A stretch of 64,000 nt of DNA from Granulicella pectinivorans (GTDB lineage: Bacteria > Acidobacteriota > Terriglobia > Terriglobales > Acidobacteriaceae), in assembly GCF_900114625.1 (NCBI RefSeq), contig NZ_FOZL01000001.1, positions 4,092,001 through 4,156,000 of the forward strand. Direction: 5' to 3'. This document shows, one piece after another, positions 32,564 to 39,702 of this stretch. The position numbers and the translations under genes were made by a program. The notes beneath the pieces were generated by a model that was given only the letters and a program-made list of their open reading frames with translations, made no database searches and was not told the origin of the DNA. Each line of letters starts with the position of its first letter. The stretch's first letter is position 1.

Positions 32564-33100
32564 ATGACCAGACTTTCTATCTCCATCGGTCCGGACGAGC
32601 ACGTCCAGGGCAATCCAGAGGCAGGCTGCAGCCTCGTCGAATATGGCGACTACGAGTGCCCCTCTTGCGCCCAGCTTCAGCCAGTGATCAAGAAGCTACA
32701 ACGACACTTTGGATCGCGTCTCTCCTTCGTCTTCCGCAACTTCCCGCTCCGTGAAATGCATCCGTGGGCGGAGGCTGCGGCCGAGACTGCTGAGTTCGCC
32801 GGTGCGCATGGCAAGTTCTGGGAGATGCATGATCTGCTCATCGAGAACCAGGCTATTTTGTCGGGGTCCCTCCTGCTTGACCTGGCCAACAGGTTGGGGC
32901 TCTCCAGCACAGAACTGGACACTGCGCTCAACGCGAAGACGTACCGACACAAGGTCCTCGACGACTTCGAAGGTGGCGTCCGGAATGGAGTCAATGGAAC
33001 GCCTACGTTGTTCATCGACGACCAACGCTATGACGGTTCGCTCGACTCCGAGTCCTTAGCAGACGCTATCGGCGAAACACTCTTACAGACGGAAGCGTAG
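32564..33100 (+). CDS. DsbA-like thioredoxin-fold protein (cytoplasmic)
   Basis: This 178-residue protein has a DsbA/Thioredoxin_4 fold: active site YGDYECPSCAQLQP (CPSC), an inserted helical domain with HPWAEAAAETAEFAG and FWEMHDLLIENQ, and the cis-proline loop NGTPTLFIDD. There is no signal peptide, so unlike DsbA it probably works in the cytoplasm, perhaps as a thiol reductase or in redox defence. It sits 11 bases after the BaeRF-like gene. Relatives annotated as Na+/H+ antiporter-associated DsbA-like proteins have the same architecture. Confidence 0.88.
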   Translation: MTRLSISIGPDEHVQGNPEAGCSLVEYGDYECPSCAQLQPVIKKLQRHFGSRLSFVFRNFPLREMHPWAEAAAETAEFAGAHGKFWEMHDLLIENQAILSGSLLLDLANRLGLSSTELDTALNAKTYRHKVLDDFEGGVRNGVNGTPTLFIDDQRYDGSLDSESLADAIGETLLQTEA

Positions 33101-33202
33101 TGGCGAAGAACCGAACCATCCTCTATCAGCCATGAAGGATTCGCAAGGTATTCATCCAGTTGTTCACTTGCCTCCCGTTCGTCCCGGTTCAGTTGGCGGA
33201 GC

Positions 33203-33218
33203 TGTTTCAGATTGCTCA
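33203..33218. promoter_or_regulatory. Weak Crp-like half site, TGTTTCAGATTGCTCA
   Basis: The right half ATTGCTCA matches the other sites and the left half is TGTTT instead of TGTGC. It lies 50 bases upstream of the DUF1269-like start. It is listed because of position; it would not stand alone. Confidence 0.3.
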
Positions 33219-33268
33219 GCGGAAGCTTTATCGACAGCGAACACTATGTTGTATCGAGAGGTTACTCC

Positions 33269-33814
33269 ATGTACAGAACAGACTCCGTCGTCGCAATCTC
33301 TCAGAAGCAGGGACTGGCAGAACAAGCGGTGCGAGACCTTGAACTTGCAGGTATTGATATGCAGAGTGTCTCTCTCGCAGCGAGAGAGACACCAGGAAAG
33401 GAGGCCGTTACCGGCTACTATAGCAGCGGCAATAGGATGCGCTATTGGGGTGCGAGGGGAGCATTCTTCGGTGCGATCTGGGGATTGATCTTCGATACCG
33501 CGCTGTTCGCCATTCCAGGCATTGGGCCCGTCGTGCTGGCCGGTCCACTCGTCTCGTGGATCGTCGCGATCCTAGAAGGGGCGGTTGTTTTTGGCGGGTT
33601 GAGCGCGCTTGGGGCGGGTCTTGCGAGTATCGGGATTCCCAAAGACAGCGCGGGGAGGTATGAGAAAGCCTTACAAGCAGACAAGCTTCTGCTCATCGTC
33701 CATGGCACTCCCGACACGGCACTCCGAGCGGCACGGGTCATTGAAGATACGCATCACGAGTCGTTCGAACTCCATGGGGCAACCTTGCCTCCGCTCGACG
33801 CCGTGAAGTCTTGA
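33269..33814 (+). CDS. DUF1269/GSP17M-like stress membrane protein, copy 1
   Basis: This 181-residue protein has an N-terminal alpha/beta domain with SVVAISQKQGLAEQAVRDLELAGI, a glycine-rich paired-helix region (AFFGAIWGLIFDTALFAIPGIG, then VVLAGPLVSWIVAILEGAVV and LSALGAGLASIGIPKDS) and a C-terminal domain ending in HGTPDTALRAARVIEDT. The layout is that of DUF1269 or general-stress-17M-like proteins, in which glycine-rich helices may insert in or lie on the membrane. It is a paralogue of the copy at 36.9 kb, with the same domain order and near-identical GIPKDS and AIPGIGP motifs. The family function is not established. Confidence 0.75.
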   Translation: MYRTDSVVAISQKQGLAEQAVRDLELAGIDMQSVSLAARETPGKEAVTGYYSSGNRMRYWGARGAFFGAIWGLIFDTALFAIPGIGPVVLAGPLVSWIVAILEGAVVFGGLSALGAGLASIGIPKDSAGRYEKALQADKLLLIVHGTPDTALRAARVIEDTHHESFELHGATLPPLDAVKS

Positions 33815-33983
33815 AGAGGAGGTCTCGCCGGCTGTCGGCGGAGATCAACGCCGGGAGTCAGCCATAGATCACATCTATCCACCATGATCGTAGATAGCCT
33901 CATGGCCAGCATGGATGCCCCGCATCTCATCCGGATATGGAGAGGTCGCCGGGAGCTATCCAGCGCTGAGTTCGACGGAGCTT

Positions 33984-34700
33984 TCAAGCTCTTGCATCGA
34001 ACTTGTTGTAGTGAACGAAGTCCTTCAGCAAGCGTCGAACGCGCGTATCGGGAGCGGTTTGCTGCGCGGCATAGCCGATGCTGCAGGCGAATGCGATCTT
34101 CATCTGCACGGGTATGTGCATCAAGCTTCTGAGTTGCTTCTCGACCGCACCGTCGCTCACCACAGTAAGAACGTGAAAGCCCAGCCCCAGAGACTCACAG
34201 GCGAGCCACATGTTCTCCATCACGCAGCCGAGACTGATAAGGCCCACCGTGTCTGCATCAGAACCTGGGGCGCGGCGGCTTCCGTCATATAGGACGAACA
34301 TCAGCAATGGCGTCTCCCCGATTGTCCGGTCCAAAAATGTGAGTTGCGATCGTGCATCAGCCTCGGGATTCCATGCCTCGGGATTTGTCCAAGCAAGAGG
34401 GAACGAACTCGCAAGCATTCCTGTCCGCTTTGCTGCCAGCTCTGTCTCTGTGAAGGAAAGAAGCGCGTAGGTCTCACGGAGAAACTGCTCAGACATATCG
34501 GCAGGTATCTTCCCGATTGCATCGAGCTGGTCTGCGGAGTTCACCACGATCATTTCGAAGTTCTGCATGTTGGTCGGTGTCGGGGCCCATTGAGCAGCTT
34601 GCAGAATCTTTTCCTGCGTCTCCGGTGAGACAGGACGACCTAGATCAAAGGCTCCTCGCATCGAATGCCTGTTGTGGATCGTCGCCAGTATGTCGAGCAT
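33984..34700 (-). CDS. Nitroreductase-family protein
   Basis: This 238-residue flavoprotein of the nitroreductase fold has IHNRHSMRGAFDLGRPVSPE at the N terminus (FMN phosphate-binding Arg), AAQWAPTPTNMQNFEMIVV, and LISLGCVMENMWLACESLGLGFHVLT in the dimer/FMN region. Start is the ATG with AAGGAG six bases upstream; two earlier in-frame ATGs lack spacing. It is not BluB-like. In a stress island with Usp and Crp/Fnr it recalls hypoxia-induced nitroreductases, but substrate is unknown. Confidence 0.85.
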   Translation of the reverse strand: MLDILATIHNRHSMRGAFDLGRPVSPETQEKILQAAQWAPTPTNMQNFEMIVVNSADQLDAIGKIPADMSEQFLRETYALLSFTETELAAKRTGMLASSFPLAWTNPEAWNPEADARSQLTFLDRTIGETPLLMFVLYDGSRRAPGSDADTVGLISLGCVMENMWLACESLGLGFHVLTVVSDGAVEKQLRSLMHIPVQMKIAFACSIGYAAQQTAPDTRVRRLLKDFVHYNKFDARA

Positions 34701-34984
34701 CGCCATCTCCTTGTTCGTCCTTACGATCATGAATGACACTGCACCCGCCGTTTATGTGCAGCGCCTCGTCTCGTTTCGAGCCCGTGCGGCTTGCCGTTAT
34801 CTCTGCTGGTAAAGGAGTACAACTCATTCCGCCAGATTCCATGCTTGAGGCGGTCGAAGATGCCGGCTGGAATAAGTCTGATCTGACTGACGGCTCAATG
34901 CTGAGTCCGATTGCTCTCTACCGCAGTCGTCTGCGTATCAACAATCCATTCTGCTGAACTGAACCGTTTGGAGAGCCTGCCGGG

Positions 34985-35000
34985 TGAGCAGACTTGTACA
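34985..35000. promoter_or_regulatory. Crp-like operator, TGAGCAGACTTGTACA
   Basis: It has the layout TGAGC-N6-GTACA, one base off the GCACA arm of the best sites, and lies 98 bases upstream of the Crp/Fnr start. It suggests self-regulation of the factor that may bind the other sites. Confidence 0.45.
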
Positions 35001-35012
35001 GACATTTCGTGT

Positions 35013-35028
35013 ATTTACCGCGATAAAT
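35013..35028. promoter_or_regulatory. AT-rich palindrome ATTTACCGCGATAAAT
   Basis: The arms ATTTA and TAAAT are inverted around six bases, about 70 bases before the Crp/Fnr start. It could be an operator for another factor or a part of the core promoter. No second copy was noticed in the window. Confidence 0.4.
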
Positions 35029-35097
35029 GAAGGAGCGATGCTGCACCTCTCTCTTTTGAGTGCATCTCACTGCAGGTAAGACGACAAAGAGGGATCA

Positions 35098-35859
35098 ATG
35101 CCCGGTACCCGACGCACACAGTTTGATCCAGCCCGATTTCTTGCTGCGGCTGGAGTTACGCACAGGATGATCCAGGTAAAAGCAGGACACGTGTTCTACT
35201 CGCAGGGCGACCCTGCGGATGGAATCTTCTTTCTCGACTCAGGAAGAGCCAAACTGACCGTTGTCTCAAAGCGAGGCAAGGAGGCAACGGTGACACTTCT
35301 TTCTCCCGGAGACTTTATCGGAGAGGAGTCACTGGCGGGACAGACCGAAGTTCACCTCGCGACGGCCGCGGCCGTCACTCCGTGCAAAGCTTTGAAGCTG
35401 AGCCGCAAAGAGATGGTTCTGCTGCTGCACGAGCAACATGAATTTGCAGATATCTTCCTTAAGTTCGTCCTGCTTCGTGGCGTGAGAACTCAGGAAGACC
35501 TCATCGATCAACTCTTCAATAACAGCGAGAAGCGACTGGCACGCACTCTGCTCATCATGGCGGAGTTCGGTAAGCCGGGTGAGCCGGAGACCATGATTCC
35601 TCCCATTACCCAAGAGGCGCTCGCCGACATGATCGGTACGACACGTTCTCGTGTCAGCAAATTCATGAACAACTTCCGCAAGCTGGGCTATATCGATTAC
35701 AACGGTCGCATTCACGTTCACAAAGCGCTGTTGAACGTAGTGCTGCATGATCGTCTGCCTCACCAGACAGCAACGAGGCCGGTTGTCGTGGATCACTTTC
35801 CTACTCCCGCCCATCAGAGAAAGCGTGCCAAGGTCGTTTCCCCTACCGGAAAAGAGTGA
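35098..35859 (+). CDS. Crp/Fnr-family transcription factor
   Basis: This 253-residue regulator has an N-terminal cyclic-nucleotide-binding-like beta-roll (IQVKAGHVFYSQGDPADGIFFLDSGRAKL and LLSPGDFIGEESLAGQTE), a dimerisation helix (HEFADIFLKFVLLRGVRTQED) and a Crp-type winged helix (ITQEALADMIGTTRSRVSKFMNNFRKLGYI). There is no N-terminal cysteine cluster, so it is not a [4Fe-4S] oxygen sensor like Fnr. The typical cAMP-contact residues are not obviously kept, so the ligand is unknown. The C-terminal 40 residues are a basic extension. It is convergent with the alcohol dehydrogenase and flanked by genes whose promoters carry Crp-like palindromes. It is the leading candidate to bind them, by inference. 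Confidence 0.9.
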   Translation: MPGTRRTQFDPARFLAAAGVTHRMIQVKAGHVFYSQGDPADGIFFLDSGRAKLTVVSKRGKEATVTLLSPGDFIGEESLAGQTEVHLATAAAVTPCKALKLSRKEMVLLLHEQHEFADIFLKFVLLRGVRTQEDLIDQLFNNSEKRLARTLLIMAEFGKPGEPETMIPPITQEALADMIGTTRSRVSKFMNNFRKLGYIDYNGRIHVHKALLNVVLHDRLPHQTATRPVVVDHFPTPAHQRKRAKVVSPTGKE

Positions 35860-35870
35860 GCCTGAGTGGC

Positions 35871-36863
35871 TCAAACGACGATCACTGCAGAGCCATGTTC
35901 CGTCTCATCCCGTACAGCCATCAAGGCCTGGCTCGCATCGTCGAGCGAGAAGATGGACGCGCGTGGCTGAATCTTGAGGTCGAATGCAATCTTGAGGAAG
36001 TCACGGGCATCGGCACGTGTCATGTTCGATACACTGCGAATCTGACGCTCTCCCCAAAGCAGCTTGTCATAGTCGAATGCCCGCATCTCGTCAAGATGGA
36101 TTGCATTGATGGCGACCACACCCCCCTTTCGCAAGCTCGCGAGTGCATCTACGATCACCTTTCCGCTTGGTGCGAATGTAATCGCGCGATCCAGAACTAC
36201 GGGGGGCCTATCATCTTCTCTTCCAACCCACGTCGCATCCAGTTCGCATGCAATGGAACGGTGGGCACCACCGCGTGTCACGACATACGTCTCGCATCCC
36301 CAGGACTGCAGGATTGGAATCATGAGGGTGGCCGAGCTGCCAAAGCCAAAGAGCCCAACTCGCTCTCCGGGTTGCACGCCCGCGACTCGAAGGCTGCGGA
36401 AGCCGATGATCCCGGCACAGAGCAGAGGTGCAACATGAGCCGCATCAAGCGAGTCAGGAAGAGGAAACGTAAAGTCTGAACGGACGAGTACGAACTCGGC
36501 GTAGCCACCATCCACGGTGTAACCGGTAAACGTGGGATGATCGCACAGATTCTCCATCGAGTTCTTACAGAACCAACAGTCTCCATCCGTGCCGCCCATC
36601 CAGGAGACACCGACACGACTCCCGAGGGGCGAGACATCGCTCGCCCCGTCTACGACCTCCCCGACAATCTGATGACCGGGAATCAAGGGTAAACGTTGCG
36701 GCGTTAGATCATTTTGAACAATATGCAAGTCGGTGCGACAGACGCCACAGGCGATCACCCGCAGCAAAACGTATCCAGGTTTCATCTCCGGGCGGGGAAC
36801 GTCCAAAATGTGAAGATATTCCCCGTTGCCTGTCATGGTTCCATTGAAGATCGCTGCTTTCAT
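35871..36863 (-). CDS. Zinc-dependent alcohol dehydrogenase (MDR family)
   Basis: This 330-residue medium-chain dehydrogenase has catalytic-zinc motifs ACGVCRTDLHIV and PGHQIVGEV, and a Rossmann motif VGLFGFGSSATLMI (a variant of GxGxxG). The structural-zinc lobe reads TDGDCWFCKNSMENLC; compared with the usual four cysteines the first position is Asp, so zinc there may be bound by Asp-Cys3 or be weak. The ATG has AAGGA eight bases upstream. A strong hairpin separates it from the DUF1269 gene upstream on the same strand. Fermentative or aldehyde-detoxifying roles are both possible. Confidence 0.9.
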   Translation of the reverse strand: MKAAIFNGTMTGNGEYLHILDVPRPEMKPGYVLLRVIACGVCRTDLHIVQNDLTPQRLPLIPGHQIVGEVVDGASDVSPLGSRVGVSWMGGTDGDCWFCKNSMENLCDHPTFTGYTVDGGYAEFVLVRSDFTFPLPDSLDAAHVAPLLCAGIIGFRSLRVAGVQPGERVGLFGFGSSATLMIPILQSWGCETYVVTRGGAHRSIACELDATWVGREDDRPPVVLDRAITFAPSGKVIVDALASLRKGGVVAINAIHLDEMRAFDYDKLLWGERQIRSVSNMTRADARDFLKIAFDLKIQPRASIFSLDDASQALMAVRDETEHGSAVIVV

Positions 36864-36885
36864 GATGTGATTCCTTTTGATAAGA

Positions 36886-36914
36886 CCCACGACGGTGGTT
36901 GGCACCGTCGTGGG
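36886..36914 (-). terminator. Strong hairpin between DUF1269 copy 2 and adh
   Basis: CCCACGACGGT and ACCGTCGTGGG form a perfect 11-pair stem with a seven-base loop, followed on the minus strand by TCTTATC. It lies after the stop of the DUF1269 gene and before the adh start. It fits an intrinsic terminator with a weak U tract, or a processing/attenuation hairpin that lowers adh expression. Confidence 0.6.
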
Positions 36915-36927
36915 AACCCAGTCAGTT

Positions 36928-37458
36928 TTACGCGGCCAAGACTGGCGCACCGTGAAACTCGCACGACGTGTGAGGCGTCTTGGAGAGGATCTTCTCGGCT
37001 TCGATCGCTTCATCGTGGCTGCCATTCACGACCAAGACAAAATGATCGGACTTGAGAGCGACTTCGTATTGAATGACGCTGTCCTTTGGGATGCCGAGAC
37101 TGACGAGTCCGGCACCGATAGCACCAACTCCGCCCACCACAACCGCGCCTTCGAGGCCCGCCACGATCCAGGCGACGAGTGGGCCGGCCACCAGGATGGG
37201 ACCTATCCCGGGTATGGCGAACATTGCGGAACCAAAAAGCAATCCCCAAAAGCCCCCCCAGAAAGCGCCCATTTTGCCCCAGTACTTCATGCGATCGCCA
37301 GCGTTGTAATAGCCGACGACATGCTCATCCGTGTGGGTATCCCTGGCGGCGATCGAGAGGTTTTTCATCGGGATGCCTCCTTCTTGAAGCTGCTTGACTG
37401 CCAGCTCTGCCTGTTCATGGGTCTTGTATACGGCGACGACTGAAGCGAGGGTGGACAT
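36928..37458 (-). CDS. DUF1269/GSP17M-like stress membrane protein, copy 2
   Basis: This 176-residue paralogue of the protein at 33.3 kb has the same three parts: VVAVYKTHEQAELAVKQLQEGGI, the glycine-rich segment GAFWGGFWGLLFGSAMFAIPGIG with LVAWIVAGLEGAVVVGGVGAIG, and the C-terminal GIPKDSVIQYEVALKSDHF. The retained GYYNAGDRMKYWG motif matches GYYSSGNRMRYWG in copy 1. Both copies lie beside weak Crp-like sites and on opposite strands around the Crp/Fnr gene. Function is not established for the family. Confidence 0.75.
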   Translation of the reverse strand: MSTLASVVAVYKTHEQAELAVKQLQEGGIPMKNLSIAARDTHTDEHVVGYYNAGDRMKYWGKMGAFWGGFWGLLFGSAMFAIPGIGPILVAGPLVAWIVAGLEGAVVVGGVGAIGAGLVSLGIPKDSVIQYEVALKSDHFVLVVNGSHDEAIEAEKILSKTPHTSCEFHGAPVLAA

Positions 37459-37523
37459 GAATGCCTCCGGGGTTCTAGTTATTTTCTTTCATCTCCAGTC
37501 TTCCACTCTCAGCTCCTCTCGGC

Positions 37524-37539
37524 TGTGCAATACGACTCT
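37524..37539. promoter_or_regulatory. Weak Crp-like site, TGTGCAATACGACTCT
   Basis: Read on the minus strand the half ATTGCACA is perfect while the other half is AGAGT. It lies 66 bases upstream of the DUF1269 copy 2 start. Confidence 0.35.
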
Positions 37540-37655
37540 CCGCGAACGCAGGGATATCGGCATCCACTCCCGGCGCGCAACATCCCGCGTAACATCGCAC
37601 TCGGCGGACACCCAGGGTTATTGGACCGACGACGGAGGAGAGTATTCCACCAAGA

Positions 37656-39095
37656 TCAGTTGGCTTTGGCGATGCCGAGATCTGCCAAGAGCTTCGGGTG
37701 AAGCTCATCGGTAAACACGAGGTTATGACACGTGGCACAGTCGTTGGTAATACTCACGGCCGCCTTGCTTGCATGGTTTCCATCGTGACAACGGAAGCAG
37801 CCCGGCGAATCGTTGTGGCCAATGTTATTGGGATGCGTGCCCCACTTCACGTTCATCGACGGGAAGACATTTGAACTATAGATGTTGACCAGTGTTTTCG
37901 CGGCGGCGTCGATCTGAGGGCGCTGGGTATTCCAGATGGCGGGATACTGCGAGCGGTAGAAGGTGACGAAGTCCGCCGTAATGCGTACCTTCGCATCTTC
38001 CCTGGAGACGTACTTCGCCGTGATGAGAGCAAGACCCTCTTTGTGCACAAACGGCAAGGAGGCACTGGGACTGCCCTGCGCCATGTCTTTGTTGAGTGCA
38101 TTCTCCGGTGTGTCGAAGGAGTGCGCGGCTCGATTATGGCAATCCATGCAGTCCATCAAGCGTTTCGCTCCCGTGGGTCTGCTCTTGGTACCGTCCGCGA
38201 GAAACTCCGTGACGGAGCTATCCGCGTTGGTCTTCGCGACCCAAGGGATCGTCTGATTGGTGGTATCGGTTGCGATGTATTCGATCTTGCCCATGTGCGC
38301 CCCATGTATACCACTGAGGCCGCCGAACGCGTCCCGTCCACCAACATGCAAGACTGTGAGTGAAGAGGTCTTCGAGTTGGTCTCGTCATCGGCAAACGAT
38401 GTCTGGATCGCGATCTTGTCCCCGACAAACTGTTCTGGACTATGACAGTTGAGACAGGTGGAACTTGCGACGGGAACCTTATTGTTTGCCATGATGGGCT
38501 TTGGATAATCATGGACAAGGACCATCATCAGTTGCTTTGTGCCGTTGACCTTGGCATGGATGTAACCTGCGGTACCCGGGGCAACATGACACTCGGTACA
38601 TGCAACATTCGAGTGCGACGAGATGTGATACGCGGTAAACTCCGGTGTCATCACATGGCAGGTCGCACCGCAAAATGACACCGTGTCCATGTATGCCACG
38701 CCTCGATACGAAGCGGTGCCCACGATGATGAAGTTGATAAGCGTCGCGATCACCACAAAATCGATTCCACGGCGAAAGATCGGATCGTTAAGGCTGATCT
38801 CAGGAAAGAAGGCCGGAACCTGATCCGTAGAGAGGAGATAGCTCCTCCGAACCAAAATCCCAACCAGAATCAGCACCAGACCTGCGACGAATACACCCGG
38901 CAGAATGAGATCGAAGAGAATGCCAAGATAAGGGTTCGCCGAGCCGCTGCGGCCAAAGAAGCCGACCACCCAAAAGCCAACCAGCACCATGGCCGAGGCG
39001 GTGGTGACCGCCCCTCCAAGAAGGCTCAACCAATTATTCCCATAGAAAAGAAATGGGCGCAGCCAGGACGCTCGGAACGAACTCAGATTTGGCAT
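37656..39095 (-). CDS. Membrane-anchored six-haem NapC/NirT-like cytochrome c
   Basis: This 479-residue protein has three N-terminal membrane helices (about residues 23-46, 57-83 and 110-129) and a periplasmic domain with six haem-binding motifs: one CX3CH (FCGATCHVM, 142-147) and five CXXCH (166, 214, 316, 433 and 453). The HVMTPEFTAYHISSHSNVACTECHVAPG segment is NapC/NirT/NrfH-like, a family that takes electrons from membrane quinols and hands them to periplasmic partners, as CymA does. It follows a class I cytochrome c gene by 12 bases and diverges from the hydrogenase operon. No nitrate or nitrite reductase genes are near. I infer a role as quinol-oxidising or quinone-reducing hub between the hydrogenase and the decahaem conduit. 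Confidence 0.8.
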   Translation of the reverse strand: MPNLSSFRASWLRPFLFYGNNWLSLLGGAVTTASAMVLVGFWVVGFFGRSGSANPYLGILFDLILPGVFVAGLVLILVGILVRRSYLLSTDQVPAFFPEISLNDPIFRRGIDFVVIATLINFIIVGTASYRGVAYMDTVSFCGATCHVMTPEFTAYHISSHSNVACTECHVAPGTAGYIHAKVNGTKQLMMVLVHDYPKPIMANNKVPVASSTCLNCHSPEQFVGDKIAIQTSFADDETNSKTSSLTVLHVGGRDAFGGLSGIHGAHMGKIEYIATDTTNQTIPWVAKTNADSSVTEFLADGTKSRPTGAKRLMDCMDCHNRAAHSFDTPENALNKDMAQGSPSASLPFVHKEGLALITAKYVSREDAKVRITADFVTFYRSQYPAIWNTQRPQIDAAAKTLVNIYSSNVFPSMNVKWGTHPNNIGHNDSPGCFRCHDGNHASKAAVSITNDCATCHNLVFTDELHPKLLADLGIAKAN

Positions 39096-39107
39096 GCTGC
39101 CTCTCGC

Positions 39108-39431
39108 TTACTTCTGCAGCGTTCGAATATAAGCGACTACATCCTTGATCTGTGGTGCCGTCAGCTTCGAGGTGTAGGCAGGCATCTTCCCTTTTCCATT
39201 CGTAGTGGCCGCGATCAGATCTGCGTCAGATGCCTTCACCAGATCGGGCGAGCTGAATGGAATAGCCTTCATCGCCTTTCCAGCAGGCGTGCTTGCTGAT
39301 CCATCCACGGCGTGACACATCATGCACTTGGCCTTGTACGTTTCGGCACCCGTTTGTGCATGGGCCGCTATGGTTCCGGATGCGCTCATGATCGTGATTG
39401 CAGCAGCTACAAGGTATCTTCCCACGTTCAT
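39108..39431 (-). CDS. Class I monohaem cytochrome c, periplasmic
   Basis: This 107-residue protein has a signal peptide (MNVGRYLVAAAITIMSASG, cleavage near AHAQ), haem motif KCMMCHAVDG near residue 36 and an axial Met in GKGKMPAYTSKL. The C-terminal helix DVVAYIRTLQK is typical of small cytochrome c domains. It is transcribed ahead of the six-haem cytochrome and probably shuttles electrons in the periplasm. Its promoter is shared with the hydrogenase operon and carries a Crp-like palindrome. Confidence 0.9.
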   Translation of the reverse strand: MNVGRYLVAAAITIMSASGTIAAHAQTGAETYKAKCMMCHAVDGSASTPAGKAMKAIPFSSPDLVKASDADLIAATTNGKGKMPAYTSKLTAPQIKDVVAYIRTLQK

Positions 39432-39527
39432 ATCTCCTGAGATGCATGTCTCGCAGAGCTTCTGTCAACTCTCTGCGGATAGCCAAAAGCGCTAATCAGG
39501 AGTATGGGTCGACACACACGGGAAGGC

Positions 39528-39543
39528 TGTGCTCTTTTGCTCA
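39528..39543. promoter_or_regulatory. Crp-like operator, TGTGCTCTTTTGCTCA
   Basis: This site has TGTGC-N6-GCTCA and lies 97 bases upstream of the cytochrome c start and 160 bases upstream of hybO, in their shared divergent promoter region. It differs by one base from the sites at 31.78 kb and 55.46 kb. Confidence 0.55.
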
Positions 39544-39702
39544 CGTCCATAGAAAGAAGACTTGCAAAGCGTCGAAGCCACACGGGATGAGCAATGCGAT
39601 ACATCCACTGCCGAAGCGATACGGCTAAGCTGAACACGTCGAAGCAAGGTCTGTCCCCTCGGACAAGAGCAGTCTCTCCTTCAAGAAATTTCAGGCGGCA
39701 GA

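Larger units (their letters stand above)
34701..35097. other. Promoter region between nitroreductase and Crp/Fnr genes
   Basis: No convincing gene is present. A 74-codon plus-strand frame (34733-34957) has no ribosome-binding site or family signal. The region holds a half-site TGTGCAGCGCC (from about 34755) upstream of the nitroreductase, and two inverted-repeat elements before the Crp/Fnr gene, listed separately. Confidence 0.6.

Noticed and set aside
34733..34957. 74-codon plus-strand frame before the Crp/Fnr gene
   Set aside because: No ribosome-binding site, no domain, and it lies in a promoter region with operator-like sites.
37656..39095. NapC or NrfH of nitrate or nitrite ammonification
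   Set aside because: No napA, napB or nrfA lies near, and six haems with three helices differ from those proteins.
39652..39665. TGTCC-CCTC-GGACA repeat before hybO
   Set aside because: Five pairs with a four-base loop is too short to call without other copies.
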